From Saprospiraceae bacterium (GTDB lineage Bacteria > Bacteroidota > Bacteroidia > Chitinophagales > Saprospiraceae): 64,000 bases of DNA. The position numbers and the translations under genes are program-made. The first letter of the stretch is position 1, and each line of letters starts with the position of its first letter. The notes under the pieces are model-generated. The model saw nothing but the letters and a program-made list of their open reading frames with translations. It had not been told where the DNA came from and made no database searches. The stretch is taken from assembly GCA_016717655.1 (NCBI GenBank), contig JADKFC010000030.1, positions 186,001-250,000 on the forward strand, written 5' to 3'. Shown one piece after another: positions 9,221 through 19,540 of this stretch.

Positions 9221-9885
9221 GGCCTGAAAATAGTTTTACTCTTCAATTGGCAGAATGGCACCGTAGTTTTTTCATTTACCATTTCATCGGGTAAAGCAAG
9301 TAATAGACATTTAAGTTGATGCCATTTTTGATCAAAATCTGCAAGGCCGCATGTCACTTCTACCTCGGCCATTTCTTCAAAGTGTTTATCAATGATTTCG
9401 AAGTCTACCAATTTTAATGCATTCAAAACCTGGCCCATTTCTGCGTAATCAATGATAAAAAGGGCTTTCATCAATTCTTGTTTTTCTACTTTGCCTGCCA
9501 GGTCCAACACCTCAGATGCAGCCTCCTTATAAGCAGAAATGAGTCCTGATGCACCCAATTTTGTACCTCCATAGTAACGCACCACAAAGACGGCTGTATC
9601 TGTAAGTCCTCGACTTAAAATTTGACCATAAATAGGCTTGCCAGCCGTGTTGGAGGGTTCTCCGTCGTCTACCATCCTGAATCGATTGCCTTCTGACCCC
9701 AGCTTGTAAGCATAACAGATGTGAGTAGCCTTGGGATGTAACTTCCATAAAGCCCCCAGTCTTGCATCCACTTCTGTCTCATCCTGGAGCGGGTATGCAT
9801 AGGCAATAAATTTGCTGGCCTTTTCTCGTGTGTCTGTGATGGCAGCTTCTGCAATGGTATAAAAAACGTCGCCTTTTATTTCCAT
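9217..9885 (-). CDS. IMPACT/YigZ family protein
   Basis: Cytoplasmic protein of 222 aa related to YigZ and the N-terminal domain of eukaryotic IMPACT. The family signature DDGEPSNTAGKPIYGQI is at about residues 72-88, followed by FVVRYYGGTKLGASGLISAY; the C-terminal alpha-beta half (from about 140) matches the DUF1949-type domain. Its biochemical role is unsettled; a link to translation control is known only from relatives. It overlaps both neighbours, forming a DMT transporter-IMPACT-coaE operon. Confidence 0.88.
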   Translation of the reverse strand: MEIKGDVFYTIAEAAITDTREKASKFIAYAYPLQDETEVDARLGALWKLHPKATHICYAYKLGSEGNRFRMVDDGEPSNTAGKPIYGQILSRGLTDTAVFVVRYYGGTKLGASGLISAYKEAASEVLDLAGKVEKQELMKALFIIDYAEMGQVLNALKLVDFEIIDKHFEEMAEVEVTCGLADFDQKWHQLKCLLLALPDEMVNEKTTVPFCQLKSKTIFRP

Positions 9886-10744
9886 GGCAGTGAAAGTAAT
9901 ATGATAGCTAAAATGGCTAAAATGATACCTGCTTTTCTATTCTGATTGAAGTCTTCTTTAAACACAAATAACCCAACCAGGGTAGTAATCAAGATGATGG
10001 CCACATTCAGCATCGGAAACAAAATACTTCCCTGCCATCCGTCGGAAAGCAGGACTACAATCAGGTAGATGGAAAAAAAATTTGGGATGCCCAGGCAAAT
10101 TCCGGCTATGATGTCCTTTTTTTTCCATGAAGAGCCGGTTTTAAGGTCTTGTAACAGCACAAAAAGTAAGCCACTCAGGCCAGCAAAAAAAAAGAGTGAG
10201 GCTGTAAACAGCAAATTGTGACCATGGGCTGCCTGGTATTTTTCAGAAAGAAAAAGACTAAGGTCTACTGCACTTGAGCCCAGCCAGGTGAGAAGCGGTA
10301 GTGACAAGGCTGTTAAAGTACTCCATTTGGGCAGCCGGGGGCTTCCATCTGCATTAATATAAATGACGGCTCCAATCGCTGCCAGCAAACCCGGTAGTTT
10401 CCAAGTGGTAAGTGGTTCACCAAAAAAAGAAGGGCAATGGCCACAGGAAGGATGAGGGAGAGCTTTTGGGAGGTAGTAGCCACGAGCACACCATAAGTGG
10501 CTACCGTTTTGCCAATGACTAAAAAAACCATGAAGAATAGAATGCCCATTGGCAGGGTCCATACCACAAAGTCTTTAACCAGGGGCAGGTGGGTGTTGAA
10601 TTCAGCATAATCAGCTGCCCAAGCCGTTGCCACACAGGTAAAATAATTGACAATAATGGCTCTTTTAACATCGATATTAAACCGAGGAAAAACCTTAAAG
10701 ATGATGGCAACAACCACATTTAACAGGATACAAAAGAGCAGCAT
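9876..10744 (-). CDS. DMT superfamily (EamA-like) membrane transporter, one frameshift
   Basis: Integral inner membrane protein, about 289 aa after correction, with roughly ten hydrophobic segments in two repeats. The N-terminal piece (10313-10744) begins MLLFCILLNVVVAIIFKVFP; the C-terminal piece (9876-10562) resumes with FFGEPLTTWKLPGLLAAIGA and ends ILAIILLSLPWK. The break is at about 10424 in a seven-T run on the minus strand; one more T restores the EamA-type sequence. The substrate is not predictable. It is first in an operon with the IMPACT-family gene and coaE. Confidence 0.8.
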
Positions 10745-10810
10745 TAAAATTCGACTTTTTCACGACGAAGGTAGGATATTAAATAAACAAAATGGGTCTG
10801 GGTCAGGCAC

Positions 10811-10839
10811 AAAAAAAAAAGACCCGTAAACGGGCCTTC
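10811..10839 (-). terminator. Rho-independent terminator of the barrel gene
   Basis: On the minus strand AAGGCCCG-TTTA-CGGGTCTT (8-bp stem, one G-T pair) is followed by a run of ten T. It lies 44 bases past the stop of the barrel gene that ends at 10883. Confidence 0.88.
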
Positions 10840-10882
10840 CATGTATTTATTTAAAATGGTAGCTTAGTTGAAAGGGCTTTGC

Positions 10883-11530
10883 TTAGAAGCCGTATCCTAC
10901 AGACAGTGAGATTTGATTTGCACCTGTCTTAAATTTTGATTTTGCGGCACCAAAAAATACGTGGTCTCCGATGGTTGTAAGGGCATTTTCATACCTTAAA
11001 TCAATGGCCAGGTTGCCTATATCGTAGCCAACAGCACCTGAAAAACCATAGGTCATTGGGGCTAGTTTTTCTACGTAGGTAGGAATTTCGTTGAAAGCAG
11101 AAGTGTGGTCAGCCAAGAAGTGAAATACGGGGCCGAATCCCAATCTGACATTATTTGAAGTTATACCTGCATTGATAACGAGGTCAAGGTTTTTCCAATT
11201 CTCGGTTACCCTTTTAGGTTGTATATCTCTTGTGTTGTAAGTAATCTGATCAAAGCCAAGGCTGTAAGAACTAAATAAAGCGTCTACCTGAAGATAACTC
11301 CATCCCATTACCTTTTTGGCATAGATACCGGCACCGAAAACAGGTGTAGCATTGGCAAACGTTATCTTATGGGTTACATAATCATTTTCATTTCCTGCAT
11401 ATACAGATTCCGGACGGGTTGGGATGATGCCTATACTGGTTTTAAATCCAACGGTTCCTTGAGCCATGGCTACCAAGGTGGTCATCATAAACGCAGCCAT
11501 TAATAAAGTGTTTCTCATTTTGTATTTCAT
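10883..11530 (-). CDS. Small outer membrane beta-barrel protein
   Basis: Hypothetical outer membrane protein of 215 aa. The first 23 residues (KYKMRNTLLMAAFMMTTLVAMAQG) form a Sec signal peptide. The mature part alternates hydrophobic and polar residues as in porin-like barrels and ends SVGYGF with the terminal aromatic residue that BAM-assembled proteins carry. It fits the broad PorT/OMP_b-brl class without a specific match. It is monocistronic, with a strong terminator downstream. Its ligand is unknown. Confidence 0.7.
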   Translation of the reverse strand: MKYKMRNTLLMAAFMMTTLVAMAQGTVGFKTSIGIIPTRPESVYAGNENDYVTHKITFANATPVFGAGIYAKKVMGWSYLQVDALFSSYSLGFDQITYNTRDIQPKRVTENWKNLDLVINAGITSNNVRLGFGPVFHFLADHTSAFNEIPTYVEKLAPMTYGFSGAVGYDIGNLAIDLRYENALTTIGDHVFFGAAKSKFKTGANQISLSVGYGF

Positions 11531-11906
11531 TTAAAGTTCTTGATTGTTGTCGTTTTTATTCAAACGAACAAAAATCTTTAATATTATATATATACGACAA
11601 AAAATTTCCCCTGTTACCCCTATTTAACCCCCTAACAATATTTTATATGCCAAAGTTTAAAAACACATTAACAAAAATAATATATTATCATCCAGGAACG
11701 AAGTTTCGGTTCAATGTTTTACAAAATCATAAAATGGGAGAATAAAAACGAACAGAAATGACCTAACTCAAGAGAGGAAATACTGTCCAAACTGATGTAA
11801 AGTTGACAAATATTTCTGAATATAAGACAATTTTTTTACATATTTCCCCTATGGAAGAGCCAATTTAGATTGCTTTGGGAGCTATATTTGCAAAAAATAA
11901 TACAAA
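11531..11906. other. AT-rich intergenic region between divergent genes
   Basis: 376 bases without a supported gene, separating the minus-strand barrel gene from purM. Only the purM -7 box near its right end is recognisable. A minus-strand GATTTTTG near 11570 matches seven of eight -7 positions and could serve the barrel gene. No RNA structure or repeat was recognised. Confidence 0.6.
11883..11890 (+). promoter_or_regulatory. Promoter of purM (TATATTTG)
   Basis: Full match to TAnnTTTG, 16 bases before the ATG at 11907, giving a leader of about ten bases. The -33 element is weak. Confidence 0.55.
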
Positions 11907-13064
11907 ATGTCTTCAGGAGATATGAACAAAGGGGAGTTTCGGCAGATAAATCAGAAGTACACAAAAGCAATAAAAAACCTGGATAAAGGACTTTTTCCCA
12001 ATGCATTTTGTAAAATTTTACCCGATGTGGTGGCTGGTGATGCTGATTATTGTAATTTAATGCATGCTGATACCGCCGGAACAAAGACCAGCTTAGCCTA
12101 TTTATATTGGAAAGAAACGGGTGATCTGGACGTTTGGGAGGGAATTGTCCAGGACGCCCTAGTGATGAATATCGATGACATGGCCTGTTCAGGCTGCACC
12201 AATGGATTCATAGTATCCTCTACCATTGGAAGAAACAAGACCCTTGTACCCGGTGAAGTTTTAGAAACACTGATAGGTGCTGCTCCCAAGTTTGCTGCCT
12301 TGTTGGCCAGTCATGGAGTTCAAATGCACCTGGCCGGAGGAGAAACCGCCGACGTAGGCGACATAGTAAGAACTGCAGACGTGGGTTTTACGGTTTTTGC
12401 CAGAATGAAAAAATCAGATGTCATAGATATCAGTATAAAAGAAGGAGATTATATAGTGGGTTTTGCCGGCTATGGACAGGCACAATATGAATCCTCCTAC
12501 AATGGGGGAATGGGCAGCAATGGCCTGACCTCAGCCAGGCACGACGTATTTTCTTCTGAATATCGTGAAAAGTATCCGGAAACTTTTGACCCTGCCCTAC
12601 CCTCGACTCTTGTTTATACAGGCAGTAAAAAGTTGACCGATACCATTGAAATAGAAGGACAGTCAATAAGCTTGGGCAAGCTGGTTCTGTCGCCAACCCG
12701 TACTTTTTTACCCTTGCTAGCTCGCATCATTCCAGCCATGAAAGCGCAGATTCATGGTATTATTCACAATACAGGAGGTGGCTTGTACAAGGTTGAAAAG
12801 TTTATTCCAGAGGGTTTATGCGCCGTCAAGGACAATGTACTTCCTGTACCACCTTTGTTTCAGGTAATCCAACAAGAATCAGGAAGTACCACTCAAGAAA
12901 TGTTCAGGGTATTCAATATGGGCACGCGACTTGAAATTTATACACCAGACCATGCGGCCGCCTTATTTATGATCCAAGTGGCGGGTGAATTGGGTATTAA
13001 AGCAGATATTATTGGTCGGGTTGAAAAAAGTACCGGCGAAAGTGTAAAGATTATTGCTCAATAA
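11907..13064 (+). CDS. purM: Phosphoribosylformylglycinamidine cyclo-ligase (AIR synthase)
   Basis: Converts FGAM to AIR with ATP, the purine step after PurL; cytoplasmic. 385 aa, slightly longer than the E. coli enzyme, as in other Bacteroidota. Motifs: NLMHADTAGTKTSLAYLYWK near residue 50 (equivalent of the GVGTK loop), DALVMNIDDMACSG, HLAGGETADVGD, SSYNGGMGSNGLTSARHDVF, and IIHNTGGGLYKVEKFIPEG near residue 285. A second in-frame ATG at 11922 preceded by AGGAG is possible but sits too close to that motif to prefer. It is 4.5 kb from purL, not in the same operon. Confidence 0.93.
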   Translation: MSSGDMNKGEFRQINQKYTKAIKNLDKGLFPNAFCKILPDVVAGDADYCNLMHADTAGTKTSLAYLYWKETGDLDVWEGIVQDALVMNIDDMACSGCTNGFIVSSTIGRNKTLVPGEVLETLIGAAPKFAALLASHGVQMHLAGGETADVGDIVRTADVGFTVFARMKKSDVIDISIKEGDYIVGFAGYGQAQYESSYNGGMGSNGLTSARHDVFSSEYREKYPETFDPALPSTLVYTGSKKLTDTIEIEGQSISLGKLVLSPTRTFLPLLARIIPAMKAQIHGIIHNTGGGLYKVEKFIPEGLCAVKDNVLPVPPLFQVIQQESGSTTQEMFRVFNMGTRLEIYTPDHAAALFMIQVAGELGIKADIIGRVEKSTGESVKIIAQ

Positions 13065-13087
13065 TCAGGATAAAAGCAAGCCTTTCC

Positions 13088-13095
13088 TATATTTG
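13088..13095 (+). promoter_or_regulatory. Candidate promoter of the FG-GAP gene (TATATTTG)
   Basis: TATATTTG ends only eight bases before the ATG at 13104, so the message would be leaderless or nearly so. Confidence 0.5.
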
Positions 13096-13103
13096 TTTTT
13101 ACT

Positions 13104-14860
13104 ATGAGGGTAAAAACAAGTTTTCAAATCATCCTTGTTATGTTGGTCATTCAAACGGCTATACATGCACAGCCTGGATTTAATGATAAAACGGCTGCCT
13201 ATCAAATTGTTCATACCTATGGCAGCGGCATGTCGGGCGGTGGAGTGAGCTTATGCGACTTTAATGGCGACGGAAAAGATGATATCAGTCTTGGATCCAG
13301 CAGGGGGCAAGTCATTCAGTTTTATGAAAATAAAGGAGCCTCGCTGCAGCGGTTGGATTTACTTCCGTCATTTAAAGAAGAAATAAAAAGTCTATTGTGG
13401 GCAGACCTTGATAACGACGGAGACAAGGATTTGTTTGTTTGTGTTTTTGAAGGCCATAATCGTCTTTTTGAAAACAAGGGCAATTTGGACCTCCTGGATA
13501 TCACAGAGCAAAGTGGCATTTCACTCGATCCCTACACCTCATTTGGGGCTTGTATAGGTGATTACAATCGGGATGGTTTATTGGATATTTATGTAAGTCA
13601 GCGAAGGGTTCAAACCGATGGGCTGCCCAATCGATCCCTTCTGTATCGAAATGAGGGTAATTTAAAATTTACAGATGTTACTGTTAATGCGGGTGCAGAA
13701 GATGGTGGAAAAACTCCATTTTGTTCAGCCTTTGTAGATGTCAATAATGACCGGTGGCCAGACCTCTATACAGCACATGACAGAGAGAGAGGAAATAGCT
13801 TATTGGTTAACAATAAAGATGGTACATTTTCAAGTGAAGGATTCAACTTCAATGCAGACCTGAAAATGGATGGCATGAGTGTATCTACAGCCGATGTCAA
13901 TTTTGATGGTTTTATGGACATTTATGTTTCCAACTCTACCGATGGCAATGCGCTCTTTGTCAATAAAAACGGAATGCGGTTTGAAAACGAATCTACGGAA
14001 AGAGGTGTATCCTTTAATGGAGTAGCCTGGGGTACTAATTTTTAGCTGGCGACAATGATGGAGATGATGATTTGTATGTAAGCTCCATGTTGGTAGGAAA
14101 AAACAACATAACCAGTACTTATTACACCAATGAATACCCTTCTAAGGTTTTTAGCAAAGGGGAGCAGGTACCTTCTGATACTGTCAGTAGTTTCAACAAC
14201 GCAGTAGGCGATCTCAATTCTGACGGATATCCCGATATAGTAGTGAGTAATGCGGAATTTCCTACCACCGTTTTTGAAAACCGGGGCGGTGATCATCATT
14301 ACCTTGCCATCAGCCTTCAAGGTGTGCTGAGCAATAGGGATGGTATTGGCAGCACAGTAACCGTTTATACACAGGGAAAAAAAATAAGCAAGTATACCCA
14401 ATGTGGCATTGGCTTTTTGGGACAAAATTCCAACCAACTTATTTTTGGTTTGAACCAGGTCAATGCAGCAGACTCTATTGAAGTGTTATGGCCGACTGGT
14501 CATATCGATCGATATCGTTTTGTAGCCGGCAATACCAGTTATGTTTTAGTGGAGGGTGGCAGTACTTCCGGGAATATTGATGTGGACGAAGGGTTGATCC
14601 TTAATACATCCGGTGATGTATATGGTGGAGGGCTTTCAATATCTCCCAATCCAGCCAACGATTACCTTACCCTTCATGTGGAACCTGGCACCATTAGCAA
14701 GTTGATGGTTTATGATTTAACCGGAAAGTCTTTGTTGGAACAAATTGAGCCAATAGACATGGTAGTTTCTACTCAATCATTGGCGGCGGGAACTTATTTT
14801 ATCAGATGCATCCTTAAGTCAGGAACCATTAATTCAATTTCATTTATAATTCATAAATAG
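13104..14860 (+). CDS. FG-GAP/VCBS repeat protein with ASPIC/UnbV region and T9SS tail (one frameshift)
   Basis: Secreted surface protein of about 585 aa after correction. A signal peptide (FQIILVMLVIQTAIHAQ) is followed by beta-propeller repeats with calcium-binding motifs such as DFNGDGKDD, DLDNDGDKD, DYNRDGLLD, DVNNDRWPD and DVNFDGFMD. The ASPIC/UnbV-type region is at about 400-480 (NSDGYPD, RDGIGSTVTVYTQG, DSIEVLWPTGHIDRY). The C-terminal 80 residues form a T9SS type A sorting domain (SISPNPANDYLTL, AAGTYFIR). The frame breaks at about 14040 in ATTTTTAG; one more T joins GTNFL to AGDNDGDDDLYVSS. It precedes an arylsulfotransferase-like gene by eight bases. Role unknown; adhesion or matrix binding is plausible. 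Confidence 0.85.
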
Positions 14861-14867
14861 CATTAAT

Positions 14868-16529
14868 TTGAAACAGAGAATTTTCATCATCTTATTGGCT
14901 ATTATGATGGCGGGTAAGACAGATTCCCAAAACACAGTTGGTTTAATCAGTAAAAATCAAGGTGCTACGGAAGGCTTTACCTTTGTCTATCCAATCAATC
15001 AAGCCAATGGGTATTTGGTTGATGGTTGTGGGGCGTTGGTCAATGCCTGGCTGGATGATCCCACTTTTATGGCTGGTGCAGCGGCCTATCTGACACCACA
15101 AGGGCAGTTATTAAAAACCAAAAGAAAAATCAATTTCGCACAGGATAAGATATTTGCTCCTGGAGCTGGAGGTATTGTAGAATTAAGAACCTGGGATAAC
15201 AATTTGCTGTGGCAATATGAACTTAATAACGAACAATTCAGGCTTCACCACGACATCAAACTCATGCCCAACAACCACATACTCATGTTGGTTTGGGAAG
15301 AAAAATCAAAAGAAGAGTGCGTTGCTGCAGGACGCAATCCTGGCTTTATTTCAGATGGTAAAATTTATAATGAAAAAATCATTGAAGTAGATCCTTCCAC
15401 TTCTGAGATAGTGTGGGAATGGAGCGTATGGGATCACCTTATTCAGGATTTCGACAGCACAAAAGTCAACTACGGCAACGTTGCAGCTCATCCTGAAAGA
15501 ATTGACATCAATCTCAATACAGCTGGCAGTTTTGGTTTGCCCAATGCTGACTGGATGCACATCAATTCATTCGACTACCATCCGATGCTGGATCAGATTT
15601 TAATTTCCGCACCTATTTTCAACGAGATTATGATCATTGACCATTCTACCACTACGCAGCAAGCCAAAGGATCTGTGGGTGGTCTTGGCAAAAAAGGTGG
15701 AGATTTATTATTTAGGTGGGGAAATCCGGCTAATTATCGACAAGGAACGGCAGCTGATCAAAAATTATTTTTTCAACACGACACCAAGTGGTTGATCTAT
15801 GACATACCTCAAAATCATCCGGATTTTGGTAAGATATCTCTATTTAACAACCGAGTGACAGCAACCACATCCTGGGGTGCCATATTGAACCCACCCTGGG
15901 ACATGTATCAATGGTCCTATACGCAAACAGGCACAACTTATGGACCTGTCGATTTTGAAAGAAAAATTATTCATCCCAATCCTGTAAAACAAAATTCCCC
16001 CATCACTTCAGTTGTGCAACTTTTACCCAATAATCATATTTTTTCGGCTGCCGGAAATAAAGGTTATTGTTATGAATTGGATGCAAATGGTGAGTTGCTA
16101 TGGGAATACATCCTGCCTTATAGGGGTTTTGGCCCTGTGACACAAGGGTCTTTACTTATACCCAACGACAATCCTGTCTTTAGTTTTAAAAGATTTAGCC
16201 CTGATTTTTCAGGGTTTTCAGATAAAGACATGAGTGCAAAAGGATGGATCGAATTGAACCCAGACAGCACCTTTTGTGATCGAATAACTGCAACAGCATC
16301 TCCATTTGATGTGATCTCCCCCTACCCCAATCCTACTTCTGATCAAATCCAATGGACAAATTTAGTTTCTGGCGGCCAAGTTTATTTATATGACGTCAAT
16401 GGTATAATGGTAAAAACCACAGCGGCTAAAGGTGAAAAACAAAGTTTTATGGTCTCAGATCTGCCAACAGGTTTGTATTGCCTGATGCGGGGTGACCTTA
16501 AAAGCTGGGTCATGGTACAGAAGAACTAA
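14868..16529 (+). CDS. Arylsulfotransferase-like secreted protein with T9SS tail (copy 1)
   Basis: 553 aa, read from a TTG start because the only signal peptide (KQRIFIILLAIMMAGKTDSQ) begins there; the next ATGs would cut into it. The body resembles the ASST beta-propeller family: FRLHHDIKLMPNNHILMLVW, GRNPGF, WEWSVWDHLIQDF, DWMHINSFDYHPMLDQI, IIDHSTT, DLLFRWGNPANYRQG and FFQHDTKWL, with several conserved His. The C-terminus is a T9SS sorting domain (SPYPNPTSDQIQW, LPTGLYCL). Family members transfer sulfate between phenols, but the catalytic His cannot be assigned here, so activity is uncertain. Its stop codon overlaps that of the convergent paralogue. Confidence 0.8.
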   Translation: MKQRIFIILLAIMMAGKTDSQNTVGLISKNQGATEGFTFVYPINQANGYLVDGCGALVNAWLDDPTFMAGAAAYLTPQGQLLKTKRKINFAQDKIFAPGAGGIVELRTWDNNLLWQYELNNEQFRLHHDIKLMPNNHILMLVWEEKSKEECVAAGRNPGFISDGKIYNEKIIEVDPSTSEIVWEWSVWDHLIQDFDSTKVNYGNVAAHPERIDINLNTAGSFGLPNADWMHINSFDYHPMLDQILISAPIFNEIMIIDHSTTTQQAKGSVGGLGKKGGDLLFRWGNPANYRQGTAADQKLFFQHDTKWLIYDIPQNHPDFGKISLFNNRVTATTSWGAILNPPWDMYQWSYTQTGTTYGPVDFERKIIHPNPVKQNSPITSVVQLLPNNHIFSAAGNKGYCYELDANGELLWEYILPYRGFGPVTQGSLLIPNDNPVFSFKRFSPDFSGFSDKDMSAKGWIELNPDSTFCDRITATASPFDVISPYPNPTSDQIQWTNLVSGGQVYLYDVNGIMVKTTAAKGEKQSFMVSDLPTGLYCLMRGDLKSWVMVQKN

Positions 16530-18153
16530 ATCTTAACCATCGTTCTGAAGTAATTGATCTCAGGGATTAAGAGAAAATACATTCCTGCAGGGAGGTGTGA
16601 TGTGTCCAGACTTATGTTTCGATCCTTGAGGAATTCCTTTACCACAGCCTGGCCTTTATAATCGAGGATTTGGACCTCTATTTCTTTTTGTGAATGAAGT
16701 TCAATCTTTACTTCATTTGAAAATGGGTTGGGAAAGATCTCCAACGACGATTCTTGAGGTAGTTCCGTTTCCAAAATAGCACAATAATCAGGATTGGGAT
16801 TTAACTCCAGGGATCCCTGGGGCTCAAGTGACTTACCTTCAAAAGCGGTAAAATCAGGTGGATATCTTTTTATTTTAAATGAAAGGTTGTTGGTCGCAAT
16901 GCTGCCCTGAGAAATGGGAAGGCCGTTGCGAAAAGGCAGGATATACTCCCAAACCGTTTTGTTTTCTCCGGGCTTGAATTCGAAAGCATAGCCCTGGTTG
17001 CCAGAAAACACCAACAAGTTGCCATTGGATAAAAATTGGGCGCTTGATAAGCCGCTTGACTGCAACTTATTTTTTTGAATTGGATGTGTAAAAGAGGTAT
17101 CAACATTTTGAGGGAGGAATTGGCCTGTCCCATTTCTTAGAAACTGCCAATTGATTGAATCCAAAACCGGTTGAAAGGTAACCACAGTAGAATATTGTGG
17201 ATTAGCTCTATTATTAAAACAAGAAATATTTCCATCCCCGAGCCATTGCACATCGTGCTGAAAAAAAAGTTGTTGGTCCTGAACCGTACCACTTTTATAA
17301 GCTCTTGGATTTCCCCATCTATAGACCAGGTCACCCCCTCTATCAAATTTCCCCCCCAAAGATGTGCTTGCCTCAACTTTTGAGGTGCTGTGGTCAATGA
17401 ACCAGATTTCATTAAAATGGGCTACTGACAAGGCGATCAGGTCAAGTCCCTCATGGTAAGCCACTCCATTGGAATGCATCCAATCTGCCTGACCTGAGGC
17501 ACTGAAATGGTTGATATTTATTTTGCCTGGGTTCATAGCTACATCACCAAAGTTGTCTTTTGCGGGGTCAAAATCCTGGATCAAATGGTCCCAGGCTTTC
17601 CACTCCCATACGATGCTATCTAATTGGGGATTCATTTCGATCAGTGCATCTGGCCAAATGGCTCCCTCAGTAATAAGGTTTGGGTTTCTGCCTTCTTGTA
17701 TTGCCTCTTGCTGAGAATAGTTTTCCCAAATGATGGCTAACACGTTTCCATTGGGTAATTCCGCGATGTCGTGATGCAGCCTTCTTTTAGCATTGTTTAG
17801 TTGGAATTGATAGACAATTTCTCCTTCCCAGTTTACCCATTCAATGAATTCGCCGGCACCACCAGCCCAGATGACATCGCCTGCCGAGTTGCCTTTTGAA
17901 GAGCATCTGAGCAGATGTCTTGTGTGAGAAAGATAGGCAGCAGTACCTGGAATTTTTCCGGGTGTTCCTTCCCATTTGTGCACATATTCACCACACTCAT
18001 TGATGAGGAAGACATCATTTTGACCAAAGGGATAAACCAGATTGTACCCGGGCTATAATTTTCCTGATCCAGGAAAATCAAGGCAGTGGAATTTTGTGAA
18101 AACATCCAAAATCCTTTCAATACAAGTAGCACTAAGATGAGGTTGGTCTTCAT
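16526..18153 (-). CDS. Arylsulfotransferase-like secreted protein with T9SS tail (copy 2, one frameshift)
   Basis: About 542 aa after correction, a clear paralogue of the convergent copy. It shares RRLHHDIAELPNGNVLAIIW, GRNPNLI, WEWKAWDHLIQDFDP, ADWMHSNGVAYHEGLDLI, FNEIWFIDHSTS, DLVYRWGNPRAYKSG, FFQHDVQWL and WEYILPFRNGLPISQGS. The N-terminus MKTNLILVLLVLKGFWMFSQ is a signal peptide and the tail is T9SS type (EIFPNPFSNEVKIEL, LPAGMYFLLI). The frame breaks near 18045 at CCCGGG; one more G joins QENYSPG to YNLVYPFGQND. It lies downstream of, and is separated by a strong terminator from, the susCD operon on the same strand. Confidence 0.78.
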
Positions 18154-18163
18154 ACTGCAAAGC

Positions 18164-18197
18164 TAAAAAAGAAAGGCTTCCGTTGGGAAGCCTTTCT
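18164..18197 (-). terminator. Strong rho-independent terminator of the susCD operon
   Basis: On the minus strand a perfect 12-bp stem AGAAAGGCTTCC/GGAAGCCTTTCT with CAAC loop runs into TTTTTT. It lies 20 bases past the lipoprotein stop and before the copy 2 arylsulfotransferase-like gene. Confidence 0.92.
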
Positions 18198-18217
18198 ATA
18201 TTGTTCATGAATTTGGA

Positions 18218-19507
18218 TTAGAATGTAATTGGAGTTGGCCAGTCTTTGTCAGACCTGGTGAGTTCAACAATAGAAGATTCTCCGTATGTGTTTGACCATT
18301 TAACGGTAAGCTTTTTGCCGCTTACTTTTACATCTTCAAACTTGTACACTTCATCCCACTGGCTGGTGCCAATGAAGCCCAATCTATCACATTGATGCGT
18401 AATCCTTAAGTCGCCCAAAGGTAGGTTTGCCTGAGCATTGGTGCCATAGCAACCATAATAACCTCCCATTGAAATGTCAACAAAAGTATCTCCATTGGGA
18501 GAAATGGTTTTTACATTGTAAACACCTTCTGTCACTTCTTCCCAAATAACAGTACCTTCCCAAACAGAGGTACAGGCATCGCTTCCACCCCAAACACCGG
18601 CACCGGTAGTTTTGGCAGAAAAAGTGCCCGCTAAATCAGAAGCATTACAGAATGCTGTTGTAACAGTAAACGGTAAGCCCTGGCATCCATTGGGAAGAGT
18701 AGGAACAACCGTATAAACAACCGATTGTTTTTTAGTAGTCAGGTTGGTAAGAGTACCTCCTTTCAGAATGTTTCCTTCTCCGGAAAGAATTTCACCACTC
18801 ACATTAGGATTATCTTCCGCTGTCCATTTAAAGGTAACACCTTCCGCACCACCTACAAAGCCCTGAGTAAGGTCTACTTCGAGGTCAGTACCGCTGGAAA
18901 GGAAGGCCTTAACTGGAGCAGAGACCGGGCCTTTGGCAACGTAACGCAGTTTGTGTGCAGGATAGAAAGCTGTAGATTCTGTCAAACTTGAATTGACAAT
19001 GGCACTAGCAGGAACAACAGTTCCATCTGTAAGATTGATATCATTCTCAATGTCAATGTAAGAAATGGCACCAGAAACGATGTCACTTGGTTTGAAATCA
19101 CAGATATTTCCGCCAGCTGCATTAAATAAAGTGGTAAAAGGAATGCTGATGGTAGCTCTGTTAAAGTTAGACTCGGCTACATCTTTAAATGCACTTGCTG
19201 GTACATTCAGAACTTTGGTTCTGGTACCTTTAGCAACAACAAATACATCCACTGACTGAAGATCAGAAAAGTTTTCTGAAACAAAATCGCAGGTAAATGT
19301 AAAAGTTTCGTTTGCGTTATTGGCCAATACGTTAAAAGTATCAACACCGGTAGCAAACGCTTCGTTGCTGATATTGTCATAAGATTCGCCTCGCAAAGCC
19401 AAAGTGCTTCCTTTCTTCAATTTATCAACCTGCAGTGGATCTAATTCAGGATCTTCACAGGCAGAAAACACAAGAGAGAGGAATAATATTATATTTAAAT
19501 ATTTCAT
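18218..19507 (-). CDS. SusCD-associated surface lipoprotein, unknown fold
   Basis: Predicted outer membrane lipoprotein of 429 aa from ATG 19507 (an ATG two codons earlier is also possible). MKYLNIILFLSLVFSACEDPELD is a lipoprotein signal; the acidic residues after Cys resemble the export tag that sends Bacteroidota lipoproteins to the cell surface. The rest is beta-rich. The last 130 residues hold four or five Cys (DACTSVWEGTVIWEE, GGYYGCYGTN, THQCDRLGF). No family was recognised. As third gene of a susC-susD operon it takes the place of SusE/SusF-like glycan or ligand-binding proteins (inference from position). Confidence 0.72.
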   Translation of the reverse strand: MKYLNIILFLSLVFSACEDPELDPLQVDKLKKGSTLALRGESYDNISNEAFATGVDTFNVLANNANETFTFTCDFVSENFSDLQSVDVFVVAKGTRTKVLNVPASAFKDVAESNFNRATISIPFTTLFNAAGGNICDFKPSDIVSGAISYIDIENDINLTDGTVVPASAIVNSSLTESTAFYPAHKLRYVAKGPVSAPVKAFLSSGTDLEVDLTQGFVGGAEGVTFKWTAEDNPNVSGEILSGEGNILKGGTLTNLTTKKQSVVYTVVPTLPNGCQGLPFTVTTAFCNASDLAGTFSAKTTGAGVWGGSDACTSVWEGTVIWEEVTEGVYNVKTISPNGDTFVDISMGGYYGCYGTNAQANLPLGDLRITHQCDRLGFIGTSQWDEVYKFEDVKVSGKKLTVKWSNTYGESSIVELTRSDKDWPTPITF

Positions 19508-19540
19508 ATTCATTATTATCGTTTTAAATATTGATCAAAA

